This document shows positions 1 to 7,854 of a stretch of 64,000 nt of DNA, in pieces. This DNA comes from Streptomyces albus subsp. albus (GTDB lineage: Bacteria > Actinomycetota > Actinomycetes > Streptomycetales > Streptomycetaceae). The translations under genes were made by a program, and so were the position numbers. The DNA lies in NCBI RefSeq assembly GCF_000719865.1, contig NZ_JOID01000016.1, positions 248,001 to 312,000 on the forward strand, given 5' to 3'. Below the pieces are notes generated by a model. It did no database searches, was not told the DNA's origin, and was given only the letters and a program-made list of their open reading frames with translations. Numbering within the stretch: the first letter of the stretch is position 1; each line of letters begins with the position of its first letter.

Positions 1-776
1 CCGAAGCGCTGGAACACCCGCTGCTGCCGCCCAGCCTGCCGGCGCTGCCCGGATTCGACCTCGCCGCCCGCTACCACCCCCACGGCAGCGGACTGCACAT
101 CGGCGGCGACTTCTACGACGCCTTCACCGCGGGCGACGGCCGGCACGTCCTGGTGCTCGGCGACGTCTGCGGCAAGGGGCCGGCCGCGGCCGCCATCACC
201 GGTCTGGTGCGGCACACCCTGTGGGCCGCGGCCCAGCACACCCCGGACCCGGCGCACGTCCTCGACCTCGTCGACCGGGCGCTGCGCCGCCAGAAGACCC
301 CCTTCTGCACCCTCGCCTACGTCGTCGTCGACACCACCGTGACGCCCACCCGCCTCCACCTCGCCTCGGCGGGCCACCCCGCCCCGCTGCTGCGCCGGGC
401 GAACGGCGGCACGACCGTCCTCGACGTGCACGGCCCGCTGCTGGGCGCCCTCGGCCGGGTGCACCACCCGGTGACGGAGACCGACCTGCTGCCGGGCGAC
501 ACCCTCGTCCTCTACACCGACGGCTTCACCGAGGGCGCCGGGTCGTACCACCAGCGGGAGCCCGAGGACCTCGCCGCCGTCGTCGCCAAGCACGCGCCCC
601 CGCCCGGCACCGCCCGCCCCGCCGACCACATCACCGCGGCCCTGATGGACGACGCCCACCACTGGTGGGGCGAGCGGCTGCGCGACGACCTGGCCGTCCT
701 GGCCCTGACAGCCCTGCCGCCCGCCGGTCCGGCGGCTTCGGCGGCTTCGGCGGCTTCGCAGGCTTCGGAGGGCTGA
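1..776 (+). CDS. SpoIIE/PP2C-type serine phosphatase (C-terminal part)
   Basis: The reading frame enters from outside the window (first whole codon at base 3), so only the last 257 residues are visible. They form a SpoIIE-like PP2C phosphatase domain. The expected acidic metal-binding motifs appear in order: GGDFYD, LGDVCGKGP, LYTDGFTE and a C-terminal DDLAVLAL. In actinobacteria such domains dephosphorylate anti-anti-sigma factors, usually behind PAS, GAF or response-regulator sensor domains. Any sensor would lie upstream and cannot be seen. The protein ends in a short Ala/Ser repeat (AASAASAASQASEG) from tandem copies of a 9-bp unit. It converges on the next gene with an 86-bp gap. The family call is firm; the partner proteins are unknown. 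Confidence 0.9.
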   Translation, partial: EALEHPLLPPSLPALPGFDLAARYHPHGSGLHIGGDFYDAFTAGDGRHVLVLGDVCGKGPAAAAITGLVRHTLWAAAQHTPDPAHVLDLVDRALRRQKTPFCTLAYVVVDTTVTPTRLHLASAGHPAPLLRRANGGTTVLDVHGPLLGALGRVHHPVTETDLLPGDTLVLYTDGFTEGAGSYHQREPEDLAAVVAKHAPPPGTARPADHITAALMDDAHHWWGERLRDDLAVLALTALPPAGPAASAASAASQASEG

Positions 777-862
777 GGGCCCGGCCCGGCCGGGCGCCGG
801 GCGAGCGGGCGGCACAGCCGCTCCCCCGGCGGGCCGGGCGGCCGGTGGCCCGGGGTGCCGGG

Positions 863-1702
863 TCAGGCGGGCACGGCGTCGAGGACGGGGATCAAGTGCT
901 CCTCCTCGTAGTCCAGATGGCCTTCGAGTTCCGCGGTGAGGCGGTCGAACTCGGGGAGGAGCGCCGCCGGGTCCGTGTCCCCGGCGGAGACGAGACCCCG
1001 GAGGGCTTCCAGGAGCGCCGCGATCCGCTCGTGTTCCCGGTGCAGACGCTCCACCACCGGGGCCAGCTCCGGCTGCTGCGCGGCGATGGCCGGGAGCATC
1101 CCGGCGTCCTCCTTGGTGTGGTGGCCGTGCAGGTTCTGGCAGAACGTCAGGCAGTTGACGCGGAGCTGTGCGCCGAGGGCGCCGGGCCCCGAGCCGGCCA
1201 GCTCCTCGCGGATCACGGCGAGTTCACGGCGGAACGCGTCGTGGATGAGCTTGAGGGCCGCGCCCATGGAGGACGCCTTCGTGCGCGGCGGACCGGGGAC
1301 GGCGGTCAGGGCGACGACCGGCAGGGTGCGTCCCGCCCGGGCCTGGTAGTCGGCCCAGCCCGGTTCGGCCTCGGCGGCCCGGGCGAAGAGCCGGTCCCGT
1401 TCGGCGCCCTCCAGGACGGCCGCCTCCGCTTCGTAGGTGAAGACGCCGTCCTCGACGGTGACGCGGGGCTGCGCCAGCACGTTGCGGTACCAGTCCGGGT
1501 GCTTCGGCGAGCCGCCGGCCGAGGCGATGACCAGCGTGCGCTCGCCGTCGGGCAGGCAGCCCAGCGGGGTGGTGTGCGGCTTGCCGGTCCGTGCGCCGGT
1601 GGTGGTCAGCAGGATGAGCCGGGCGCCCTCGAACGGGCCGCCGACGCGGCCGCCGTTGGCGCGGAACTCCTCGATGATCCGCTGGTTGAAGTCGTTCGGC
1701 AT
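863..1702 (-). CDS. Fusion of deazaflavin (F420)-dependent reductase and hemerythrin domains
   Basis: A 279-residue protein with two domains. Residues about 1-135 resemble the DDN-type F420-dependent nitroreductase/quinone reductase family, with the motif TTTGARTGKPHTTPLG and a conserved HPDWYRNV. Residues about 145-275 are a hemerythrin HHE four-helix bundle with ligand-type residues His154, His194/195 with Glu198, His221/His224, and His262 with Glu266. The first half would transfer hydride from reduced F420; the second would hold a di-iron centre that binds oxygen or NO. The start at 1702 is chosen because homology begins at MPNDFNQRI and sequence upstream is low-complexity. It is monocistronic, followed by a convergent gene and preceded by a long gap. 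The two domains are clear; the joint role is inference. Confidence 0.85.
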   Translation of the reverse strand: MPNDFNQRIIEEFRANGGRVGGPFEGARLILLTTTGARTGKPHTTPLGCLPDGERTLVIASAGGSPKHPDWYRNVLAQPRVTVEDGVFTYEAEAAVLEGAERDRLFARAAEAEPGWADYQARAGRTLPVVALTAVPGPPRTKASSMGAALKLIHDAFRRELAVIREELAGSGPGALGAQLRVNCLTFCQNLHGHHTKEDAGMLPAIAAQQPELAPVVERLHREHERIAALLEALRGLVSAGDTDPAALLPEFDRLTAELEGHLDYEEEHLIPVLDAVPA

Positions 1703-2446
1703 GCTGTGGTGTGTCTCCGGTTCTCCGGCGGGCGTCCGGGCCGGGCCGTCGGCGGGCGGGACGCATCGGTGTGCGTCCGGCGCCGGCGGGCGGGGCGAAC
1801 GCGCCGGGTGAGTTCGTGTGGGTGGTGAAGAGTGAGCGGTGGAGGCCGCCCGGCCGTACGGGCAGGCGGCGGGGCCTCCCGGCGAGGGCGCGGCCGCCGT
1901 GCGGCACGGCGGGGCGCTCGAAGGGCGGGAGGGCGCACCGTTCGGACGGTGCGGAGAAGCGGGCGGCGGCGCGGAACGCGCGTACCGACGCCGGTGCTCG
2001 GCGGGCGCGGAACGTGGCATGCGCTCGCAGGCGGTATGCGCTCGTCCTACGCGGTGTGCGCTGGTGCGCGGCGGCCGCCGGGCGGGAGCGGGCGGCGGGC
2101 CCCTGGCCCGCCCCGGTCTCACCTCGCGGCCGGGCGCCTCACTCGTGTGTGGCCCATGGCCGACCCGGCAGTCACGCACCGCAGTCTTCCCGAAGCGGCT
2201 CCGCGGAGGCAACGCTTCCGGGTGAACTCCCCGATTCTGTACGGCATTTCCGTACGGCGCCGGTCATCGCGGCGGAGAGGCGCGTGGCGGGCCCGCAACC
2301 CTGGGCGCGGGGGCTGTACGAGGCGCTGGATGCGGCGCGGTGGTGCGGGGCGCGGGACGGCGGGCCGGCAGACGCACCGGGCGGACCGGCCGCCCCGGCG
2401 CGTCACGGGTGGACGGGCCCGGCCCGCGGCTGACGGCGCAGAGCAC
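1703..2446. other. Intergenic region, no gene supported
   Basis: About 740 bases between the reductase-hemerythrin gene and the ABC operon terminator. Several open frames cross it on both strands, but all encode Arg/Pro/Gly/Ala-rich low-complexity protein with no domain and no ribosome-binding site, as expected of non-coding high-GC DNA. The stretch around 2160-2270 is slightly less GC-rich and could hold the promoter of the minus-strand gene. I see no convincing -10/-35 pair. Confidence 0.5.
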
Positions 2447-2508
2447 ACGCGGACGGCGGTCCGCACGGCTCCCCCGGGGTGAGGGACCGTGCGGACCGCC
2501 GTCCGTGT
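2447..2508 (-). terminator. Long hairpin terminator of the ABC importer operon
   Basis: A perfect 19-bp inverted repeat has arms at 2450-2468 and 2487-2505, extended by about three further pairs including one wobble, around an 18-base loop. It lies 31 bases past the stop codon of the last operon gene on the minus strand. There is no T-run, which is normal for Streptomyces hairpin terminators. Confidence 0.8.
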
Positions 2509-2538
2509 CGGTGCTGCCCGGGCCGCGCCGGGCCGGGG

Positions 2539-3798
2539 TCAGGAGCGGTTCTTGAAGTACTCCCGCGCCTCCGGCAGTTCGTGCACGTCCTCGACGAGCA
2601 CCGAGCCGCCCGTCTTCTTCGGGTCCGGCTTGGAGATGTACGAGGCGTACGTCGCGGGCTGCGAGGCGTCGCTGAAGTCCTGCGTCACGCCGAAGCCCTT
2701 GTGCTCGCTCTGCGCGCGGTGCGCCTTGACCAGGCCCTCACGGGTGAGGTCCTTGGCCTCGCAGGCCGCGCGCAGGTCCGCGTCGAGCACATTGACCGCG
2801 CTGTAGCCGGAGAGGGTGCCGGAGTCGACCAGCTCCTTCGGGTACTTCTTCTGGTAGTCGGCGACCATCTTCTCCAGGTCCGGCAGGTCGTGGCTGACCG
2901 GCGGGGTGGCGCTGACGATGTGCAGCATCTTCTCCAGGGCCGGGCCGGCCGGGGTCTTCAGCAGCTGCGGGGCGTAGCCCGGGGCACTGGTGACGACCGG
3001 GACGGTGAAGCCCTTGGCGGCGGAGACGCCGACGAGCGAGGCGGTCTGGGTGGGTCCGGCGCTGATGAGGACCGCCTTGACCTTGGCCGCGCGCAGGGCG
3101 GAGACCTGGGCCGACAGATCGGTGTCGGTCGGCTTGATCTTCTGCTCGACGACGGTCAGGCCCCGCTCCTTCGCGGCGGCCTTGGCGCCCTCCAGGGCGC
3201 TCTGCCCGTAGTCGCCCTCGAAGAAGACGTGACCGATCTTGTCGCCCTTCTTCACCCCGCCCTCGCGGCTGAGGAAGTCCACGGCGTTGATCATGTCGAT
3301 GTCGTAGGTGGTGCCCATCACCTGGATGGCGTCCTCACCGAGCAGGGAGGCGGCCCAGGCCTGCGGGAAGGTGAGGATCTTGTCCTTCGCGACGGAGTCC
3401 TTGAGCGCGGCGACCACCGGCGAGCCGATCACCTGCGGCAGGGCGAGGACGTCGGGCGAGACCTCGGTGTAGGCGGAGCGGGCCTTCTGCACGTCGTAGC
3501 CGTGGTCCTTCACCACGATCTCGATCTTGCGGTCGCAGATGCCACCGTTCTTGTTCACGTCGTCGGCCCACATCTTCTGGGCCTGGACGATGCTCTTGCC
3601 GAGGGTGGCGTACGGACCGCTGAGGTCGGTCAGCGCGGCCAGCTTGATGGTCTTCTCGGTGACGCCCGGGCCGGTCTTGACCCCGTCCGCGCCGGCCTTG
3701 CCGCCGTCGGATTCCTGCGCCTTGGTGCTGCAGCCGGTCCCGGCGAGGGCCAGGGCGACGACCGCCGCCGCGACGGCGGCTCTCTTGCTGTGCTTCAT
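2539..3798 (-). CDS. Branched-chain-type ABC importer, substrate-binding lipoprotein
   Basis: A 419-residue periplasmic-binding-type protein (family of LivJ/LivK). A positively charged start, hydrophobic segment and Cys near residue 23 (LALAGTGCS) mark a lipoprotein signal. The mature N-terminus has the family motif IKLAALTDLSGPYATLG, followed by a type I binding-protein fold. It would capture the ligand outside the membrane for the two permeases and two ATPases encoded just upstream. The start is set by AGGAG about 8 bases before the ATG, and the ATG overlaps the stop of the permease gene (ATGA). It is the last of five overlapping genes. The ligand cannot be told from sequence: branched-chain amino acids, amides, urea and aromatic compounds are all used by this family. 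Confidence 0.9.
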   Translation of the reverse strand: MKHSKRAAVAAAVVALALAGTGCSTKAQESDGGKAGADGVKTGPGVTEKTIKLAALTDLSGPYATLGKSIVQAQKMWADDVNKNGGICDRKIEIVVKDHGYDVQKARSAYTEVSPDVLALPQVIGSPVVAALKDSVAKDKILTFPQAWAASLLGEDAIQVMGTTYDIDMINAVDFLSREGGVKKGDKIGHVFFEGDYGQSALEGAKAAAKERGLTVVEQKIKPTDTDLSAQVSALRAAKVKAVLISAGPTQTASLVGVSAAKGFTVPVVTSAPGYAPQLLKTPAGPALEKMLHIVSATPPVSHDLPDLEKMVADYQKKYPKELVDSGTLSGYSAVNVLDADLRAACEAKDLTREGLVKAHRAQSEHKGFGVTQDFSDASQPATYASYISKPDPKKTGGSVLVEDVHELPEAREYFKNRS

Positions 3799-5162
3799 GA
3801 GGTGGGCTCCTGGGTTTCGTTGGTGGTGCGGGGACGGACGCCGGCACGGAAGCGGCGGAGCTTGCCGCTGTGCAGCAGGCCGCTCAGCCCGCCGGGGGCG
3901 CGGAGGAGGATGAGGACGATGGCCGCGCCGTAGAGGTAGCGGGCGGCGTCTGCGGGGCCGACGGCGTTTCCGGGGGCTCCAGGGGCTTCGATCAGCGGTA
4001 GCTGATCGGCGTAGCGGGCGATGACCAGCGGCAGGGCGCTGACGAAGAGCGCGCCGACGGCGGCGCCTCCGACCGAGCCGAGGCCGCCGATCACGATCAT
4101 GGCGAGATAGTCGATGGAGAGCGCCAGACCGAAGTAGTCGGGCACCACGGTCTGGGAGATCAGAGCGATCAGCGCGCCGGCGAGACCGGCGTACATCGAG
4201 GAGACGATGAAGGCGCCGGAGCGGTAGCGGGCCACGGGCACGCCCAGCACGGCGGCGGCCACCTCGCTGTCGCGCACGGCGGTGAGCGCCCGGCCGGAGC
4301 GGCCGCGCAGCAGGTTGTGCGCGGTCCACCAGGCGAGGGCGAGCAGCGCCAGGGCCAGGTACCAGAGGCGCTCGGTGGCGCCGAAGGGGACGCCGAGCAC
4401 GGCCAGATACGGATCGCTGCCCGTGAAGGAGAAGCCGAGGATCTCCATGGGCGGTACGGAGCGGCCGTTGAAGCCGCCGGTGACCGGCTCGGCGTTGAGC
4501 ATCACGTGGTGGCCGAGGAAGACCAGGGCGAGGGTGGCCACGCCCAGGTACATGCCGCGCAGCCGGCCGGCGATGGGACTGAACAGGCCGCCCGCGACGC
4601 CGGTCAGGGCGACGGCGAGGACGAGCGCGAGCAGCGGCGGGAGCCCGGGGCCGGGGTCGCCGCCGAGCCAGGCGTAGCCGTAGGCGCCGACGGCGAGGAA
4701 GAAGGCGTGGCCCAGGGAGAGCTGGCCGGTGCTGCCGGTCAGCAGGTTGAGGCCGATGGCGCCGATGGCGGCGGCCATGGCGAACAGGCCGATCTGGAGC
4801 CAGGCGGCGTCGAGGTAGAAGGGGAGGGCGCAGAGGAGGAGGGCCGCGGCGAGGGGGAGGGCGCGGGCGGGGGTGATCCGCCGGCGGGGCGGGGCGGTGC
4901 CGGCCGCGGGGGCCTTGCCCTCGCCGTGGCCGTCACCCGCACCGTCGCCGTCACCGCTGCCGCTGCCGTCGCGGGCCGGGCCGGGTGCGGGTCCGCTCCC
5001 GGACTCGGACCCGGACGCGGACGCGGACGCGGACACGGGCTCGGTAACGGTGCCGGCGCGCGGGCGGGGGCCGGTCTCCGCCGGGGTGGACTCGGCGTGC
5101 TCGCCAGGGGCGACGGGGTCGGCGGCGGTCGCTTCGTGCTTGTCGGTGGTGCGGTCAGACAC
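3795..5162 (-). CDS. livM: Branched-chain-type ABC importer permease (LivM-like)
   Basis: A 455-residue membrane permease. The first ~95 residues are an unusual Ser/Ala/Gly/Asp-rich low-complexity cytoplasmic tail, written in DNA as repeated GACGCG and GGCGAC-type units. About eight to ten hydrophobic segments follow, with the LivM hallmarks LNLLTGSTGQLSLGHAFF and DYLAMIVIGGLGSVGGA. It forms the translocation channel with the LivH-type permease. Translation begins at a GTG that overlaps the stop of the livH-like gene by 8 bases, and its own stop overlaps the start of the binding-protein gene, so the genes are translationally coupled. The tail is not part of the family core and is probably dispensable lineage-specific expansion (inference). 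Confidence 0.9.
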   Translation of the reverse strand: MSDRTTDKHEATAADPVAPGEHAESTPAETGPRPRAGTVTEPVSASASASGSESGSGPAPGPARDGSGSGDGDGAGDGHGEGKAPAAGTAPPRRRITPARALPLAAALLLCALPFYLDAAWLQIGLFAMAAAIGAIGLNLLTGSTGQLSLGHAFFLAVGAYGYAWLGGDPGPGLPPLLALVLAVALTGVAGGLFSPIAGRLRGMYLGVATLALVFLGHHVMLNAEPVTGGFNGRSVPPMEILGFSFTGSDPYLAVLGVPFGATERLWYLALALLALAWWTAHNLLRGRSGRALTAVRDSEVAAAVLGVPVARYRSGAFIVSSMYAGLAGALIALISQTVVPDYFGLALSIDYLAMIVIGGLGSVGGAAVGALFVSALPLVIARYADQLPLIEAPGAPGNAVGPADAARYLYGAAIVLILLRAPGGLSGLLHSGKLRRFRAGVRPRTTNETQEPTS

Positions 5163-6045
5163 GGACGGTCTCCTTCGTACCGAGCAGCCCGGTCGGGCGG
5201 AACATGAGGACCAGCACCATCACCGCGTACGGCGCGACGTCGCTGAACCCGGAGCCCAGGGCGGAGAGTTCCGTCTGGTAGCCGGCGCAGAGGGCCTCGG
5301 TGACGCCGATGAGCAGCGAGCCGAGCAGCGCGCCCGTCGGTGAGGTCATGCCGCCGAGCACGGCGGCCGGGAAGGCGGCCAGGGCGATGTGCCCGGTGGT
5401 GCGCTCCAGTCCGGGGGACGGGAAGGCCGTCAGGAAGACCGCCGCGATCGCGGCCAGGGCCCCGGCGAGACACCAGGCGAGCATCCGGATGCGTTCCAGG
5501 CGGATGCCCATGAGGGCGGCGGCCTCCCGGTCCTCGGCGGCGGCGCGCAGCGACAGGCCCCAGGAGGTGAAGCGGAAGACGGCGAACACGGCGCCGATGA
5601 CGACGACGGCGGCGGCGATCGAGGCCAGCCGGCTCTGCGCGACGGTGACGCCCGCGAACTCGACGGTGCCGTTGCCCCAGGGGTCGCCGAGGCTCAGCAG
5701 GTCGCCGCCGATCCGGCGGGCCAGGTCCGTCATCAGGACGATGTCCACACCGATGGTGATGATCGTCAGGGTGTGCGCGGCGTGCGGGTCCGTGTTGCGC
5801 AGCAGCAGCCGTTCGATGGCGGCGGCCACGGCGGCCGTGGCGATGACGGCGACGGCGAGCGCGGCGGCGAAGCCGAGGTGTTCGTGCAGGACGGCGGTGA
5901 GGTAGCCGCCGAGCAGCAGCAGCGATCCGTGGCCGAAGTTGAAGACGGCGGAGGCCTTGAAGATGATGACGAAGCCCAGGGAGACCAGGGCGTACACCGA
6001 GCCGAGGGCGAGCCCGTTCAGCACGATTTCCGCGGCCGTGCTCAT
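5155..6045 (-). CDS. livH: Branched-chain-type ABC importer permease (LivH-like)
   Basis: A 296-residue integral membrane protein with about eight hydrophobic helices and LivH-type signatures: an N-terminal NGLALGSVYALVSLGF, an FNFGHGSLL motif, and a C-terminal APYAVMVLVLMFRPTGLLG. It is the second channel subunit of the importer and pairs with the LivM-like permease. The ATG at 6045 overlaps the stop of the upstream ATPase gene (ATGA), which fixes the start. Length is normal for the family. Operon position is third of five. Confidence 0.9.
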   Translation of the reverse strand: MSTAAEIVLNGLALGSVYALVSLGFVIIFKASAVFNFGHGSLLLLGGYLTAVLHEHLGFAAALAVAVIATAAVAAAIERLLLRNTDPHAAHTLTIITIGVDIVLMTDLARRIGGDLLSLGDPWGNGTVEFAGVTVAQSRLASIAAAVVVIGAVFAVFRFTSWGLSLRAAAEDREAAALMGIRLERIRMLAWCLAGALAAIAAVFLTAFPSPGLERTTGHIALAAFPAAVLGGMTSPTGALLGSLLIGVTEALCAGYQTELSALGSGFSDVAPYAVMVLVLMFRPTGLLGTKETVRV

Positions 6046-6986
6046 GCGGGGTGCTCCTCTTCCTGTCGTTCCTGTGAGTCCGGGCCGGCAGCCGGCCCGG
6101 ACTCCGGGTCGGGATCCGGGTCGGGGTCGGGGACCTCTTCCTTTCCGGTGCCGAGGTAGGCCCGGAGCACGGCGGGGTCGTGGCGGACCTCGTCGGGGGT
6201 GCCGCCGGCGATGCGGCGGCCGAAGTCGAGCACCGTCACGGCGTCGGCGAGCCGCATGACCAGGCCCATGTCGTGTTCGACGATGAGCACGGACAGGCCG
6301 AGTTCCTCCCGTACGGCCCGGACGGTCTCGGCGGTGCGGAGCCGCTCGGTGCCGTTCATCCCGGCCACCGGCTCGTCGAGGAGCAGCAGCCGCGGCTCCA
6401 GGCAGAGGGCGCGCGCCATCTCGACCCGCTTGCGGTCCCCGTACGAGAGCAGGGCCACCGGGGTGTCGAACAGCCGCCCGAGGCCGACGAGTTCGGCGAT
6501 CTCCCGGGCCCGTTCCCGGTGCACCCGCTGCTCCCGCACGGCCGAGGGCAGCCGCAGGGCGGTCGCGGCGAAGCCGGCCCGGGTGAGGACGTGGCGTCCC
6601 AGCATGAGGTTGTCGGCGACCGTGCCGGCGGTCATCACGATGTTCTGGAAGGTGCGGGCGATGCCGAGGGCGGCGATCCTGTGCGGCCGGAGCCGGGTCA
6701 GCTCGTGCTCGCCGAAGCGGACGCTGCCGCTCGCCGGGCGGCAGACGCCGGAGAGGACGTTGAAACAGGTCGACTTGCCGGCGCCGTTGGGCCCGATGAG
6801 GGCGTGGATGCTGCCGGGCTCGACGGTGAAGCCGACGCCGTCCAGGGCGGTCAGTCCGGCGAACCGCACCGTGACGTCCTCGACGCGCAGCGGGGGTGTG
6901 ACCGTGCCCTCGGCGCCGGTGGAGCCGTCGGTCTTCCCGGCGGCCGCCGTGCCCGTGCCGTACCGCGTCCGCGTCATGCCGCTCAC
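6042..6986 (-). CDS. livG: Branched-chain-type ABC importer ATPase (LivG-like)
   Basis: A 314-residue ABC ATPase. Walker A is GPNGAGKST near residue 65. The LivG-type signature region is LLSYGDRKRVEMARAL (the usual SGGQ-like element is SYGDR, common in LivG). Walker B is LLLLDEPVAGMN, followed by the H-loop EHDMGLVMRLAD. The first ~25 residues and the last ~35 are extra; the tail carries a PDPDPDPDPESG run from a short DNA repeat. The GTG start overlaps the stop of the livF-like gene (GTGA). It powers uptake together with the LivF-like ATPase. Confidence 0.9.
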   Translation of the reverse strand: MSGMTRTRYGTGTAAAGKTDGSTGAEGTVTPPLRVEDVTVRFAGLTALDGVGFTVEPGSIHALIGPNGAGKSTCFNVLSGVCRPASGSVRFGEHELTRLRPHRIAALGIARTFQNIVMTAGTVADNLMLGRHVLTRAGFAATALRLPSAVREQRVHRERAREIAELVGLGRLFDTPVALLSYGDRKRVEMARALCLEPRLLLLDEPVAGMNGTERLRTAETVRAVREELGLSVLIVEHDMGLVMRLADAVTVLDFGRRIAGGTPDEVRHDPAVLRAYLGTGKEEVPDPDPDPDPESGPAAGPDSQERQEEEHPA

Positions 6987-7774
6987 CGGCCCTTCTCCGC
7001 GCCCGCCGTGACGGGCTCCTGCCGGGGTGTCTCCTCGCCGAGGTAGAGCCGCCGCACCTCGTCGGTGCGGGCCAGCTCGGCGGCGGGTCCGGAGAGCCGG
7101 ACCTCACCGACCTCCAGCACGTAGGCGTGCGAGGCGAGTTCGAGCGCCATGGCCGCGTTCTGTTCGACGAGGAGCACGGACGTGCCCTGCCGGTTGATCT
7201 CTGTGATGACCTCGCCGATCCGCGCCACCATCTGCGGTGCCAGGCCGAGCGACGGCTCGTCCAGGAGCAGCAGCTTGGGGGCGGCCATCAGGGCGCGGCC
7301 GATGGCGAGCATCTGCTGCTCGCCGCCGGAGAGCAGCCCGGCCCGCTGGCCCGTGCGCTCGGCGAGGCGGGGGAAGAGCCCGAAGACCCGGTCGCGGGCG
7401 GCGCCGTCGCGGCGGGAGCGGTGCAGCCCGAGGCCGCCGGCGCGCAGGTTCTCGTCGACGGTCAGCGCGCCGAAGACCCGGCGCCCCTCCGGCACCTGGA
7501 CGACTCCGGCCCGCACGGCCGTCACCGGGTCCGAGCCGTTCAGCGCGCGTCCCGCGTACTCCACGCGGCCGGCGGTGATCGCGCCGCGGTGCATCCGCAG
7601 GGTGCCGGAGACCGTGCGCAGCAGGGTGCTCTTCCCGGCGCCGTTGGCGCCGAGCAGGGCGACGACGCCGCCGGCGGGAACGGTGAGGGTCACGCCCCGC
7701 AGAGCGCGGACGGACTGTCCGTAGGACACGTCGAGGTCCTGTATGTGCAGGGCCTCGGGAGAGAGGTCGGGCAT
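6983..7774 (-). CDS. livF: Branched-chain-type ABC importer ATPase (LivF-like)
   Basis: A 263-residue ABC ATPase: Walker A GANGAGKST, signature LLSGGEQQMLAIGRAL, Walker B LLLLDEPSLGLAP, and LLVEQNAAMALELA, which is diagnostic for LivF. It is the promoter-proximal gene of the five-gene operon, an order (F-G-H-M-binding protein) reversed from the usual one. The start is ATG at 7774, preceded on the minus strand by GAGGAGAATTC. The 80-bp gap to the symporter gene upstream could hold a promoter or allow read-through. Confidence 0.9.
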   Translation of the reverse strand: MPDLSPEALHIQDLDVSYGQSVRALRGVTLTVPAGGVVALLGANGAGKSTLLRTVSGTLRMHRGAITAGRVEYAGRALNGSDPVTAVRAGVVQVPEGRRVFGALTVDENLRAGGLGLHRSRRDGAARDRVFGLFPRLAERTGQRAGLLSGGEQQMLAIGRALMAAPKLLLLDEPSLGLAPQMVARIGEVITEINRQGTSVLLVEQNAAMALELASHAYVLEVGEVRLSGPAAELARTDEVRRLYLGEETPRQEPVTAGAEKGR

Positions 7775-7854
7775 GAATTCTCCTCGGGGTCCGCGCGGGG
7801 GCGGTTCGGGGGAAGTGACGGATACGACAACACGGCGCCGGAGGCGGGTACAGG

